NCBI RefSeq assembly: GCF_023159225.1
Contig: NC_063171.1
Span: forward strand, 39,649,378-39,713,377
Origin: Perognathus longimembris pacificus
Taxonomy: Eukaryota > Chordata > Mammalia > Rodentia > Heteromyidae
Length of the DNA stretch: 64,000 bases
Direction of reading: 5' to 3'
Positions 50,501-61,197 of the stretch are shown here, one piece after another. The notes under the pieces are model-generated. The model saw only the letters and a list, made by a program, of their open reading frames with translations, ran no database searches and was not told the origin of the DNA. Position numbers and translations under genes: made by a program. Each line of letters opens with the position of its first letter. The first letter of the stretch is position 1.

Positions 50501-51639
50501 GGGTATACATTATGGAAACTCACAACTACGAGAGATGAAGGCTTCTTTCCCTGCTTGTTATCAAAGATTTACCAGCATGCCATTGTTCCACATGCTCCTA
50601 TTCTCAATGCACAGACGATGAAACTTAGACCCAAAGGTGAATGACTTGTTTAGAGAACATGATCATTTTTCCCATTCTGTTCATTCACTCACTCCACAAA
50701 CTTGTATTAAGCTCTGCTTAATTTATATTACGTTTTAGAGAGATTCATCCCTGTATGGCTTCCAGTCTGTAGCACGCAGAACATGTGTAGAGTGGTTTGA
50801 CCACTGGGAACTAAGGGCAAACATAATGTCATAGCAGCCTTGGGGAAATACGCCTAAGTCCATCAGGATAATCAGCAGGCTCCTCATGGCTGCTAACCTA
50901 GGTCTTAAGGAGGAGTAGGAGATGGCCAAAATAGATGCTCTGGTCAGAGAACGCCCATGCAAAAGCCCAGAGGTGCAGCGGGGCTGGCAGGAACGTGAGG
51001 CATGCATATGTCTTTGTGTGAATTTCCTTTTATCAGCAGTGACTTGAGGAAGAGGATGACATGTTTAAAGATCCTTTCTGAGCCATCAGCCAAAAGCCAT
51101 AGCAGTGAGTGAGATCGAATTCCTGCTGTATATGATCCCAGCCTAGGTGCTGGAGGGCATGCCAAGCCTCATACAGAAAACAACCCTTTAGAGGTCAGAG
51201 GAGGGCTCGCTGAGCAGGCCCAGGTATGAGGTTGGGGAAGGGAAATATTTGGCAGTGTGTATGTGAGACAGAAGCATAGATGAACATGCACAGCTTCCAA
51301 ATAGCAAACACCTGCTGTGAGCCAGGTGCTGAGAACACATAAGTAAACCAAGTCCCAGCCCTTGTGCTCAAGGAGCTTCCAGCACATTGTGGTAACAGAA
51401 ATGTAAACAGTTACAGTACAGCAAGATGGGTGTAAGGGACACTCAAAGGGAGACTTCTAGGAGAAAAATGGCATCCAAGTTGAATTCTGCAAGAGGAACA
51501 AGTGTTATTCAGGTGAAAGGCAGGGTAGAGAATAGGAGGAGATTGGTAGACAAGTGCCGGACCACAAATGACATTACAACCTCACCAAGAAATGTAAGTC
51601 TACTGACAATAGGGAGCTAACATGGTTTCAAGCAGGAGA

Positions 51640-51747
51640 ATTTTTGTTTTGTTTGAGACAGGTGTCACAATGAGCCCAGGGTGGACTTAAATTCTTATTC
51701 TCCTTGCCTCAGCTGGATTATACATATGTGCCATCACACTTGGCATA
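51640..51747 (-). mobile_element. B1 relic
   Basis: An inverted B1 (GAGACAGGTGTCACAATGAGCC), followed by an AT run (51745-51761). Confidence 0.6.
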
Positions 51748-52299
51748 TATATATATATATAATTTAATGATTTCTCTGGCTACTTTATGGAGAATGAATT
51801 ACAGGGGCAAGGGGAGCAAGAGTACAGGCAAGGAGACCAGATAGAAGTTATTACAGCAGGAGTTGATCATCAGGATGGTAGCAGGAGGTAGGAAATTGAT
51901 GGATTTGGGAAATGTTTTAAGGTTTAATAGAGAGAACTGATGATAGACCAGATGGGAGGAAGTTAGAGGAAACCGCAGAATCATAGATGATTCCAGACTT
52001 CTGGCCTGAGCAACTGGGTGAATGGTGATGTCATTTACCGGAAGCTGGGGAAACTGGAGGAAGAAATGGTTTGGACCGTTAGGGACAGAGCCAGAACTCA
52101 GGGCTCTCAGTTCCCAAGACAGCATCTGTTTTCCCTGTAGGGACTACAAGGAAAAGGCATGGAGAATTCAGAATAGAGGAAGGAGGATGTGGGGAAGGAG
52201 AATGTGGGGCAGAAAGAAGGGAACAAATTCATAGCAGCACTAGCTAGCACAGCGATACAGACTTTATACCTGCCCAGAGAAATTTTTTAAAACATGAAC

Positions 52300-52707
52300 A
52301 TCTTTTTTTGTTGTTCCTTTTCCCCGTTAGTACAGGGGTTTGCGCTCACGGTCTCACATCGCTAGGCAGGCACTCTACTACTTGAGCCATGTCCCTAGCC
52401 TCTTCCTCAGTACCACATAAACAGAAAAAGCTGGAAGAAGGGCTGGTAGAGCAAAAAGAACTCAGGGACAGTGCCCAGGCCCTGAGTTCAAGCCCCGGGA
52501 CTGGCAAAAAAAAAGTCCTGCCTGGACTGGCTTCAAACTTTGATCCTCAGATCTTAGGCTCCTGAGTAGCTAGGATTACAGGTGCAAGCCAATGACACCT
52601 GGCTTTCTTTTTTGTCTTTTAGGTCCAAGACCAGGATTCAAACTTGGTACCTGATGATTTCACTCACTGGCTAATATTCTACCAACTGAACCATGCCTTC
52701 AAGCCCT
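52300..52707. mobile_element. Mosaic of SINE pieces
   Basis: Inverted ID (52300-52402), a plus-strand dimeric ID lacking its 5' part and shortened at the junction (52403-52514), inverted B1 (52515-52603) and inverted ID (52604-52707). Confidence 0.6.
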
Positions 52708-52709
52708 AT

Positions 52710-53500
52710 TTTATTTTTCTTCATAGTGTATGTTTCTCTACCATCTACTTGTTTATCCAGCTTGGATAAAAAGTTGTTACTATGTATTAGCTAGATATTA
52801 TTATTCCTCTTCAGACCTGGGCGTGTATCCTTAACCTCACTTCTGACCATTTTCTCCCAGAGATTCAGTAGTACCTTGAACAGGAAGCCAGTGTAAGCAC
52901 CTATAGGGGATTCACGATGATCTGGGGTGCTGGTCAGACCCATGGGAATTCCCAGGTCTCAGTTACCCAATTTTCATTCTGAATCAGGCTACATTGGGAG
53001 CCTCATTGTACCCTATATTTTGGATGTCATACCCAAACTGAAGAGTCATATAGAAGCTCAAGATGACATCAAGTAGTTTAGGGTAGAATATGGAGCCCTG
53101 GCTGAGCAGGGGAGTACTTGGGCCCTCAGCTCAATCACTGCCTGGCCTGGAGCAGCTCCTGGTAAATGGCCTGCAGCGCCGCCTGGTGGCCACAGTTCAA
53201 AGACACGTTTCTTTGAACCTATCATCTGCTTGCTAAGGATCTGTGAAAGCTGACCACCTGCTTAACCAGCAAGCCTCTGGGGCCACCCCCAACACAAACT
53301 CTAGACATCCCGCCACTACCTCCCTTTAAATGAACCTTAGTATGTGGACATCCTATTAGTTCCACTTTATCCAAGAAGGCTCCTCAAACTGCTCCAGCCT
53401 CAGCAATCCGTCTGCCACCCCTACGCGTTCAGACTGCCACCGTCCGCTTCTGAGATCCAGTCTCTGGAATCAGCTCTGGTTTTGAACACTTGAATTTCTA
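52710..53500. other. Unique intergenic sequence
   Basis: No repeat family or gene recognised. Confidence 0.5.
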
Positions 53501-53504
53501 CTGC

Positions 53505-53670
53505 CAGCTGTGTGACCTGAGCAAGTTAATTCTCTTGTAACCTCAGGTTCCTCATGGTAGGCAGAAACAGCAATTCCAGCGTCAAGTAGTCATGAGGATT
53601 GAATGATAGCAAGTCTAAAAAGACCAAGAACAGTCTGCATGAAACAGGCTCTTAGGAAATGGTAATTCCC
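53505..53670 (-). mobile_element. MIR relic
   Basis: Inverted MIR: TGTGTGACCTGAGCAAGTTA, CCTCAGGTTCCTCATGG, then CATGAGGATTGAATGA. Confidence 0.7.
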
Positions 53671-53904
53671 TTCCCATCCCTCTCTCTGATTTCCTCTTCC
53701 CTTTCCTGAAAAGGAAGCATGGTGGAACCAAAAGTGGAAGTCATAAAACCTGGGTTTTTTGGGCTTGGTTTCCTTCTATGTAAAATGAGGTCATTGGTTA
53801 ACAGATGAACTATTCATTCACTTTCTCACTCATTCAACTTCCATTCCAGCCCTGGCATTCTATAAAGAGTGTTCTATTCTACACACCATACCCAACAATT
53901 CACC

Positions 53905-53990
53905 TGTACCAGACTGTATTGTGCTTCTGATCTCTACCTCACACCTAGCACAGTTCCTGGCCCAGAGAGAATGGTAGTGAAATCCTTTGA
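53905..53990 (+). mobile_element. L2 3'-end relic
   Basis: CACACCTAGCACAGTTCCTGG is the L2 end motif. Confidence 0.5.
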
Positions 53991-54639
53991 ACATCCTTCC
54001 AGAGGCCTGTTTACTGCCTCCCCTCCCTGCCCCAGGAGAGTACCCAACTCTGGCTGGCACCAGGCACTCCCCCTCCCCCAACCCAGCCCGAAACCAGAGC
54101 TGGCGCCACCAGGTGAGGAATCTAGGGACCAACTGTCACAGCTCCAGTATCACCCGCCTCCTGGACGCCTGGGTCCAGCCCTGGATCCCACAGGGGCCCT
54201 GTCAGCCAGCTGTCCTGGGGGACCTAGACTCCACCCCAAACCCTCAGAGCTGCTTTCCCTAGGGAAATCAGACAGTGGAGGAGACCTGTTAGGGGTAGTG
54301 CTGGGGTGGTCCCAAAGGAGGATTAGTGATGTTTGTCTATCCAGGTCCCAACCCCAGACTGGGCCTCTAAAGCCCTTGGGTTATCAGACAGGTGTACAGC
54401 AGGAGAGGACCTAGTGGCCCACTCTCTCCTTCAATCTCTGTGGCTAAGTACCAAAGATGACTTTGCCCTCACATTTTTCCTCTATGGCCATGTTCTCTGG
54501 GTCACATAGGCTAGTTTTGTGTCTTAGTGAGGGCAGGGATATTTCTTTTGTGTGATCTACAGAATTTTGCCCAATATATTATTATTTGAGTATTATTAAA
54601 TGAGTAAGCTGAATGCATTCCAGAAAGAAAGAGAAAACT

Positions 54640-54827
54640 GGACTGGGAATGTGGCTTAGGAGTAGAGTGCTTGCATTGCATGCATGAAACCCTAGGTTTG
54701 ATTCCTCAGCACCACACAAACAGAAAAAGCTGGAAGTGGTGCTGTGGCTCAAGTGGCAGAGTGCTAGCCTTGAGCAAAAAGAAGCCAGTAGCAGTGCTCA
54801 GGCCCTGAGTTCAAGCCCCAGGACTGG
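54640..54827 (+). mobile_element. Dimeric ID SINE
   Basis: A full copy whose tail is the next microsatellite. Confidence 0.9.
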
Positions 54828-54993
<166 letters not shown>

Positions 54994-55006
54994 AAATAAG
55001 AGAGAA

Positions 55007-55216
55007 TGGGCTGGGGATATAGCCTAGTGGCAAGAGTGCCTGCCTCGGATACACGAGACCCTAGGTTCGATTCCCCAGCACCACATATACAGAAAACGGC
55101 CAGAAGCGGCGCTGTGGCTCAAGTGGCAGCGTGCTAGCCTTGAGCAAAAAGAAGCCAGGGACAGTGCTCAGGCCCTGAGTCCAAGGCCCACGACTGGCCA
55201 AAAAAAAAATAAATAA
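55007..55216 (+). mobile_element. Dimeric ID SINE, young-type left half
   Basis: A full copy with AATAAGAGAGAA duplications at 54995 and 55217. Confidence 0.9.
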
Positions 55217-55312
55217 ATAAGAGAGAAAACTGCTTGCATAGTCAGCTGGAAGAATAGTTGATTAGATATCTAGGTAAACTTGTCACAAGGAATAGGTATT
55301 AAGGAAAATGGA

Positions 55313-55482
55313 GCCAAGGTTACCAGTGGCTCATGCTTGTAATCCCAGGTACTTGATAGGCTGAGATTTTGGCCTGAGCCTGTCATCTCAGCATCTTAAG
55401 AAGCTTAAAATGGGTGGATTTTGGTTCAGGTGCATGCCTGCAGGGTGGGAAGTACAACACTATCTTAAAAATAACCAGCAAA
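55313..55482 (+). mobile_element. B1-type fragments
   Basis: Two partial B1 halves in tandem. Confidence 0.5.
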
Positions 55483-55691
55483 GGGGCTGGGGATATGACC
55501 TAGTGGCAAGAGTGCTTGCCCTGTATACATGAGGCCCTGGGTTCAATTCCTCAGTACCACATACACAGAAAATGGCCAGAAGTGGCGCTGTGACTCAAGT
55601 GGCAGAATGCTAGCCTTGAGCAAAAAAGAAGCCAGGGACAGTGCTCAGGCCCTGAGTGCAAGCCCCAGGACTGGCCAAAAAATAATAAATA
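55483..55691 (+). mobile_element. Dimeric ID SINE
   Basis: A full copy with AATAACCAGCAAA duplications at 55470 and 55692. Confidence 0.95.
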
Positions 55692-55711
55692 AATAACCAG
55701 CAAAAATCAAG

Positions 55712-55806
55712 TCTAGGGGCATGGCTTGGCAGCAGTGCACCTGCCTAATAAGTAATAGGTCCTAAGCTCAATACTGCTAGAGAGAAAGAAAGAGCGAGAG
55801 CGAGCG

Positions 55807-55852
<46 letters not shown>
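55712..55852 (+). mobile_element. ID relic with GA-array tail
   Basis: ID body, then a GA/GC-GA array (55783-55852). Confidence 0.65.
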
Positions 55853-55854
55853 AG

Positions 55855-56096
55855 GGCCAGGCACTAGTAACTCACACCTGTAATTCTAGCTACTTAGGAG
55901 GCTGAGATCTGAGGGTTTCAGTTCAAAGCCAGCTCAGGCAGGAAAGTCTGTGAGACTCATCTCTAATTAGCCACCAGAAAACCAGAAATAGGGCTGTGAC
56001 TCAGTGTGGTAGAGTGCTAGTCTTGAGCAAGAGTTCAGGGACAGTGCCCAGGCTCTGGAGTTCAAGCCCCATGACTGACAACCAAAAATAAAAGGA
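55855..56096 (+). mobile_element. B1-ID composite SINE
   Basis: A full copy. Confidence 0.85.
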
Positions 56097-56458
56097 AAAT
56101 GGAAATCCCATAAACATAGGGAGGAAGCTCGGCTGACTAGGACAGTTGGAGAAGGCATCCTACAAGGGACAGGGTGATGGAGGAGGTAAGTTCTTTAAAG
56201 CTAGCCTGCTTGGCACAGCAGCCTTGGTATTAGTGTCCTGTGACCCCCTTGTTCTCTAGGACTCTGAGAATGGCTGGAGAAAGGCAAGTGTTAGATATAG
56301 TCTCCATTCCTTGGCACTCAATGTGTCGACAGCCATGATGGTGCTTGGGATAGCTCAAGGCAGAGAAAGTACATCGTCTAGATTTTACACTGCATTCCTG
56401 TCCTCCAGCCTCTACTCAGTTACCTGGGCTGTCCTGAAGCCAGCCTGAGAAGAAAAGG

Positions 56459-56545
56459 GTGGGGGCGGGGGGGGGGAGAGGAGGGGAGAGGAAGGGAAGG
56501 GAAGGGAAGGAGAGGAAAGGAGAGAAGAGGGGAGGAGAGGAGAGA
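56459..56545 (+). repeat. G-rich purine tract
   Basis: Poly-G with GGGGAGA and GGGAA units. Confidence 0.9.
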
Positions 56546-56829
56546 TCGGTTGCATTTCAGTGCTTAGCAGGAATTATCTGCTGTTTGTCTGGATCATCTT
56601 ATTTCAGCAAGTTGACCTAGAACTGACTTTGAGTGACACATGTTGGGTGAGAGTCTCCTATGCTAGTCAGAACATCCTAGGAGCTCAATAGGAATTGGTT
56701 GGTTACAGGAATATATGAAAATTAATTAATTTAGCCACAGTCTGGCTAAAGTCATCTGTACAGAGAGAACAACCAGGACCAGGACAATTACACTAACTGA
56801 ACCCCTTAAAGGAACGAAGCATGATGCTA

Positions 56830-56920
56830 GAAGCTTGGCATACTGTTTCCATCTTAGACATGAGGAAATTGAAGTTCAGAGGCAAATGAGTACTGAAGGT
56901 AGCAGAACTAACAAGTAGAA
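56830..56920 (+). mobile_element. MIR relic
   Basis: TAGACATGAGGAAATTGAAG core. Confidence 0.5.
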
Positions 56921-57071
56921 TGTTTGGCCCCAGAAGGCTTCCTCTTCATCTTATACCAGGAAGTTTCCAAAATGCAGTTATGTTCAATACAACCCTTCCT
57001 GAGCCTCTGCTCTGGGCAGAGCTATGTGGCTGGGCAATGAGCAGTCAGGTTGGGGGATTAAGAAGAGAATA

Positions 57072-57380
57072 AGGAGCTGAATGTGGTGGTTCACAAATGT
57101 AATCAGCGACTTGTGAGACGGAGGCCAGAGGTCAAGGCTAGCCCAGAAAAAGTTACAGAGACCCTGTCTATCACAAGTGTTATAGAGACATCTGTAATTC
57201 TCAGAAGACTGAGACCTAGAGAATGACAGTTTGAAACCAGCCCAGGCAGAAATTAGAAATCCATCTTCAGTTAACCAGCAAAAAGCTAGACTGGAGGCAT
57301 GGCTCAAGTGGTAGAGTATCAACCATGAGAAAGCAAAATGGAGGAAGTTTGAGGACTGAGCCAAGCCAAAAAAAAAAAGA
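57072..57380 (+). mobile_element. B1 (to 57170) and old B1-ID composite
   Basis: Diverged B1, then B1 half, linker and part of a 3' module with A-tail. Confidence 0.6.
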
Positions 57381-57395
57381 AGAAAAAAAATAGAA

Positions 57396-57630
57396 GGGCT
57401 GGGAATCTTGTTTAGTGGCAGAGTGCTTGCCTAGCTTGCATGAAGCCCTGGGTTCGATTCCTCAGTACCACATACACAGTCAGAAGTGGTGCTGTGGCTC
57501 AAGTGACAGAGTGCTAGCCTTGAGCAAAAGAGGCTCAGGGACAGTGCCAGGCCTTGAGTTCAAGACCCAGGTCTGGCAAAAAAAAAAAGGCTGGAGGCTT
57601 GGTTCAAGTGGTAGCCCAGGGTTCAAGAAA
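57396..57630 (+). mobile_element. Dimeric ID SINE
   Basis: A full copy to the A-tail near 57588, followed by a fragment of another 3' module. Confidence 0.85.
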
Positions 57631-58395
57631 TAAGCACCTGCCCACATGATCTGCAGGCAGACACTCTCATGTGTGCACAAAGCCACACACCTAAGTACAC
57701 TCATATCCATACTGCTGCCCTCCAAGTGCCAGGATGACATGTGACCTCTCCTGCCTTGGAGAATATTTGTCAGGAGTTGCACTGTGACCCTGAGAGTGGA
57801 CACTCACACAGCCAGAGGGCCAGTAAGGACCTCACCTTGCCTACCCTATCTATCCTGCTTCTTCCGCTTGCTCCTTCCCCCCCCTCACACACACTTGTTT
57901 CTGCCCTTTGTTTTCCTCCCAGACCAAATCCCCAAGGCTTCTTTGGTCATTAACCGCCTCCTTTAATTGGCTTAGTGGGGGAGGAAAGCAGAGCCCCAGC
58001 AAATTCAAGGTGGGTATCTGGGGGGAATCTCATTTCAGTGGAATAGGAAAGCTCAAACCAGTTGGTGGCCCACAAAAATTTGTGGCACAGAATAAATCCT
58101 ATGCAACTGTTTGTGATCACTGTTAATATGAAAAGCAATGACCTGTCCACAGTAGGCACTTCCTGTCAAAAAGAACCCTATAGTCCCCAGAAGCACAGTT
58201 ACTCCAACCAAGGCTCCTGGGACAAACAGAGGGACAAGAGTCTCAAACAGCACACACTCTAGTACTCCATCTCTCCATCTCAGTGACAGTAACACACAAT
58301 CTCACAATATTTTGTTGTTAATCCTATATTGAATCCTTGATTCAGGGGGCACTCCTCCAACTCTGGATAGGACAGGGACTCAAGAGAGTACCTCC

Positions 58396-58650
58396 ATCTG
58401 GGCACTGATGGCTCAAGCCTTAATCCTAGCTACTCAAGAGGCTGAGATCCAGGGATCAAGGTTCAAAGCCAGCTCCAGCAGGAAAGTCTGCAGGACTCTT
58501 ATCTCCAATTAACCACTAGAAAACAGTAAGTGATGCTGTGACTCAAAGTGGTAGCCTGGAGCAAAAAAGCTCAGGCACAGTGTCTAGGCCACAAGTTCAA
58601 GCCCTACAATCAGAGAAGAGGGGGGAGAGAGAGCGAGGGGGAGAGAGAGC
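58396..58650 (+). mobile_element. B1-ID composite SINE
   Basis: A full copy with a GA-rich tail. Confidence 0.85.
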
Positions 58651-60043
58651 GCCTTTTTCCAAGGTTTCCCTTCCAAATCAGCCCAGAAAAGAAAAGTGTG
58701 GCAGTATGCCAACCCTCACCCCCTCCCATGGGTGTGCATAGTCACTCTTAGCAAGAATCAATTTTAGGGAACCAAGTAGGCTTAAACAATTCAACCCCCA
58801 TTGCCTCAAAGGGTCCCATCTGTCTGTGGACTTCTGTTCCCTGCCTCCAAGTAGGATTTCCCCTCACAAACTGGCTCTGCTTTTCCTCTCCCAGGAAAAC
58901 CCTTTCCTGAAAACAAACAAAAAACAAACAAAAACCACACATACACATTGTTTTCAAACTTTTAATGTCAGATCTGACCTCTGACCGTCAAGGTGCAGAT
59001 CATTCCTTCTGGGGGCGGGGGGAGGGGACAGGCATAAAAAGGATACAAAATAAATGCCGAGGTGGGGGAGAAGGGGAAAAGGAATGAATGCATTACATTC
59101 CAACTTACTCAAAAGTGTCCAAGTGCCCAACTAGAGCTTGACAAACTTATTTTCACACTCACCCAAATCATCTGGCGGACTGAATTAATGGGGGTGTCCC
59201 ACGGGAGGGGTGGGTGAGACCGAGTAGGAGGCAGAAGAGTTCCAAGAAACTCCTGCAAACCGCTCGGGCGGCGCAGGTCCGAGGGCAGCCGGGCTCCCCG
59301 ATCTCATCTCCCCTCCCTCTGCTCGCACCCAAACTTCAAGCTCCTCACCCCAATCTGTTCAGCCACACCACGCCTCTCGGACTCAGGCCCCCCCCTCCCC
59401 GTCCCCCCTTCTCCTGTCCCCCCCCCCCCACGCCTCGCCTTCCGCACCTCACCCCTCCGCAGCCTTCCCGGCCCCCTCCCAGGTCCGCCTGTGCGCGAAC
59501 TAACTCACCTCCCAGTCCGTGCCTCTGAGATCTCCAAGAGTGGGGGGGAGCTGGGGGAGAGGGCGGGGGGGGGGGCTGGCGTGGGGAGACGATTCGCTGC
59601 TTAGGGCTAAGGGGACCCCCCTCCATCTTTTGCAAGGAAGGGGGGTGGGGGTCCCATCCCTGGTCAGACACCCCTCCTCGGCGCCCACGCAGCGGGAAGG
59701 ACGGTTCTCCTCCCCCATCGCGGCAGCGGGCTTTGTCTGCACGGCCGCGAGAGAACCTTCCCCCCCCTCCGCCCGCCCCGCTCCTCCCCGGCTGGGAGCC
59801 CGACCGACTCCGGGAAGAGCGGGGCGGGGGAGCGGAGAGCGAGCGCCGCCGCGGGGAGCCGCGAGGGAGGGCGGGAGGCGCGCGGGGGCCCGCCCGCTCC
59901 CGCCGCGGCCCCCTCATTACCATACCAAAGAGGGCCTCGGGACCCGCGGGGCTGGGGAGGGAGCCGGCTCCGAGCCCCTTCAACACCCATTCCGTCACGG
60001 CCGGGGCTCCTTCGCCGCCTACCCTTCCGTTAAATTAAGAAAA

Positions 60044-60066
60044 AATAATAATAATAATAATAAATA
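60044..60066 (+). repeat. TAA microsatellite in MEX3A promoter
   Basis: About seven ATA/TAA units interrupt the CpG island 125 bp upstream of the ZNF143 motif. Confidence 0.9.
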
Positions 60067-60190
60067 AATGAGGGACTTCGACTCCCATCCTACCCGTGGC
60101 CAGGCCCGGGAGCGGCGGGTGGATACGGAAGGGCTCATCCCGACCGTGCTCGGGTCAAGGAATTCGTCCCCCCGCGCCCGAGGGCGGGAA

Positions 60191-60209
60191 ACTACAACTC
60201 CCGGCATGC
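60191..60209 (+). promoter_or_regulatory. ZNF143/THAP11-type promoter motif
   Basis: The 19 bases ACTACAACTCCCGGCATGC match the long Staf/ZNF143 (SBS) motif except for one central base. Such sites usually lie within about 200 bp of a start site, which would put MEX3A transcription start near 60.25-60.4 kb. Confidence 0.75.
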
Positions 60210-60743
60210 CCCGGGCGCCCCCGGCGCGCCCCCCTCCCGTCAGTTCCATGCTGCTCCATCCAGTTCATTTAAAACAAAAGAGTTTGAGCGCTGGAAGGGG
60301 CTGGGCTCTATTGGGGGCCACGGAGCGCCGCTCCAGGACTGGGGCTCGGTGCGGGAGCCTAAAGGGGGCGTCTGGACGGCGGAGGCTAGAGACTCACGGT
60401 CCGAGGCGGGAGGGGTGGGGGCAGAGATACTGCAGCCCCCCGCCCCCCGTCACCCCCGGAGAGGAGAGGAGATCTGCTTTCTTGGGTTTTTGCTTCTCTT
60501 TTCCCCCACCCCCACCCCGGGGGCTGGGGCGAGGGGAGTCGGGTTACAGGGTGCTTGGGGAGGGGGGCTTAGGGGGAGGGTCTATCTTTCTATCTCGCTT
60601 TCTTCCCCCCCTCCCCAGTTCTTTGTTCCCCCTCCCCACACACCCCCTCCTCTCCTCTCCCCTCCCCTCCTCTCTCCTCTTTTCCCTTCCACCACCTCTC
60701 TCTCTCCCTCTCTCTCTCTCTCTCCCCCAGCTTTTGTTTCGCC

Positions 60744-61197
60744 ATGCCTAGTCTAGTGGTATCTGGAATAATGGAAAGAAATGGGGGCTTTGGAGAACTA
60801 GGATGTTTCGGGGGAAGCGCTAAGGACCGCGGACTGCTGGAAGACGAGCGCGCCCTTCAGCTGGCTCTCGATCAACTCTGCCTCCTGGGTTTGGGGGAGC
60901 CCCCCGCCCCCACGGCGGGCGAGGACGGGGGAGGTGGGGGGGGCGGCGCCCCTGCGCAGCCGGCCGCCCCCCCGCAGCCGGCCCCGCCGCCGCCGCCCGC
61001 GGCGCCCCCGGCCGCCCCGACAGCGGCCCCCGCGGCGCAGACGCCCCAGCCCCCCACCGCCCCCAAAGGGGCGAGCGACGCCAAGCTCTGCGCTCTCTAC
61101 AAAGAGGCCGAGCTGCGCCTGAAGGGCAGCAGCAACACCACGGAGTGTGTACCCGTGCCCACCTCTGAGCACGTGGCGGAGATCGTGGGCCGGCAAG
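60744..61197 (+). CDS. MEX3A: MEX3A exon 1 (partial gene; N-terminus to start of KH1)
   Basis: MEX3A is a cytoplasmic RNA-binding protein with two KH domains and a C-terminal RING finger, acting in post-transcriptional repression and ubiquitination. The ATG at 60744 opens MPSLVVSGIMERNGGFGELG, the known N-terminus. A conserved helix (ERALQLALDQLCLLGL) follows, then a Gly run and a long Ala/Pro tract (about residues 55-110). KH1 then begins (ECVPVPTSEHVAEIVGRQ). The exon ends after 151 codons plus one base at CAAG|gtaagc, so the intron splits the KH1 GxxG loop. Human MEX3A has about 520 residues in two coding exons. The second, with the rest of KH1, KH2 and RING, must lie beyond 64 kb. The Ala/Pro tract is GC-extreme. 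Confidence 0.97.

Noticed and set aside
53869..54414. 181-codon plus-strand ORF
   Set aside because: It begins inside an L2 relic, has no recognisable domain, and codon use looks random.
60068..60751. 227-codon ORF upstream of MEX3A
   Set aside because: It lies in promoter and leader, in low-complexity Pro/Leu/Ser frames, and its ATG is probably upstream of the start site.
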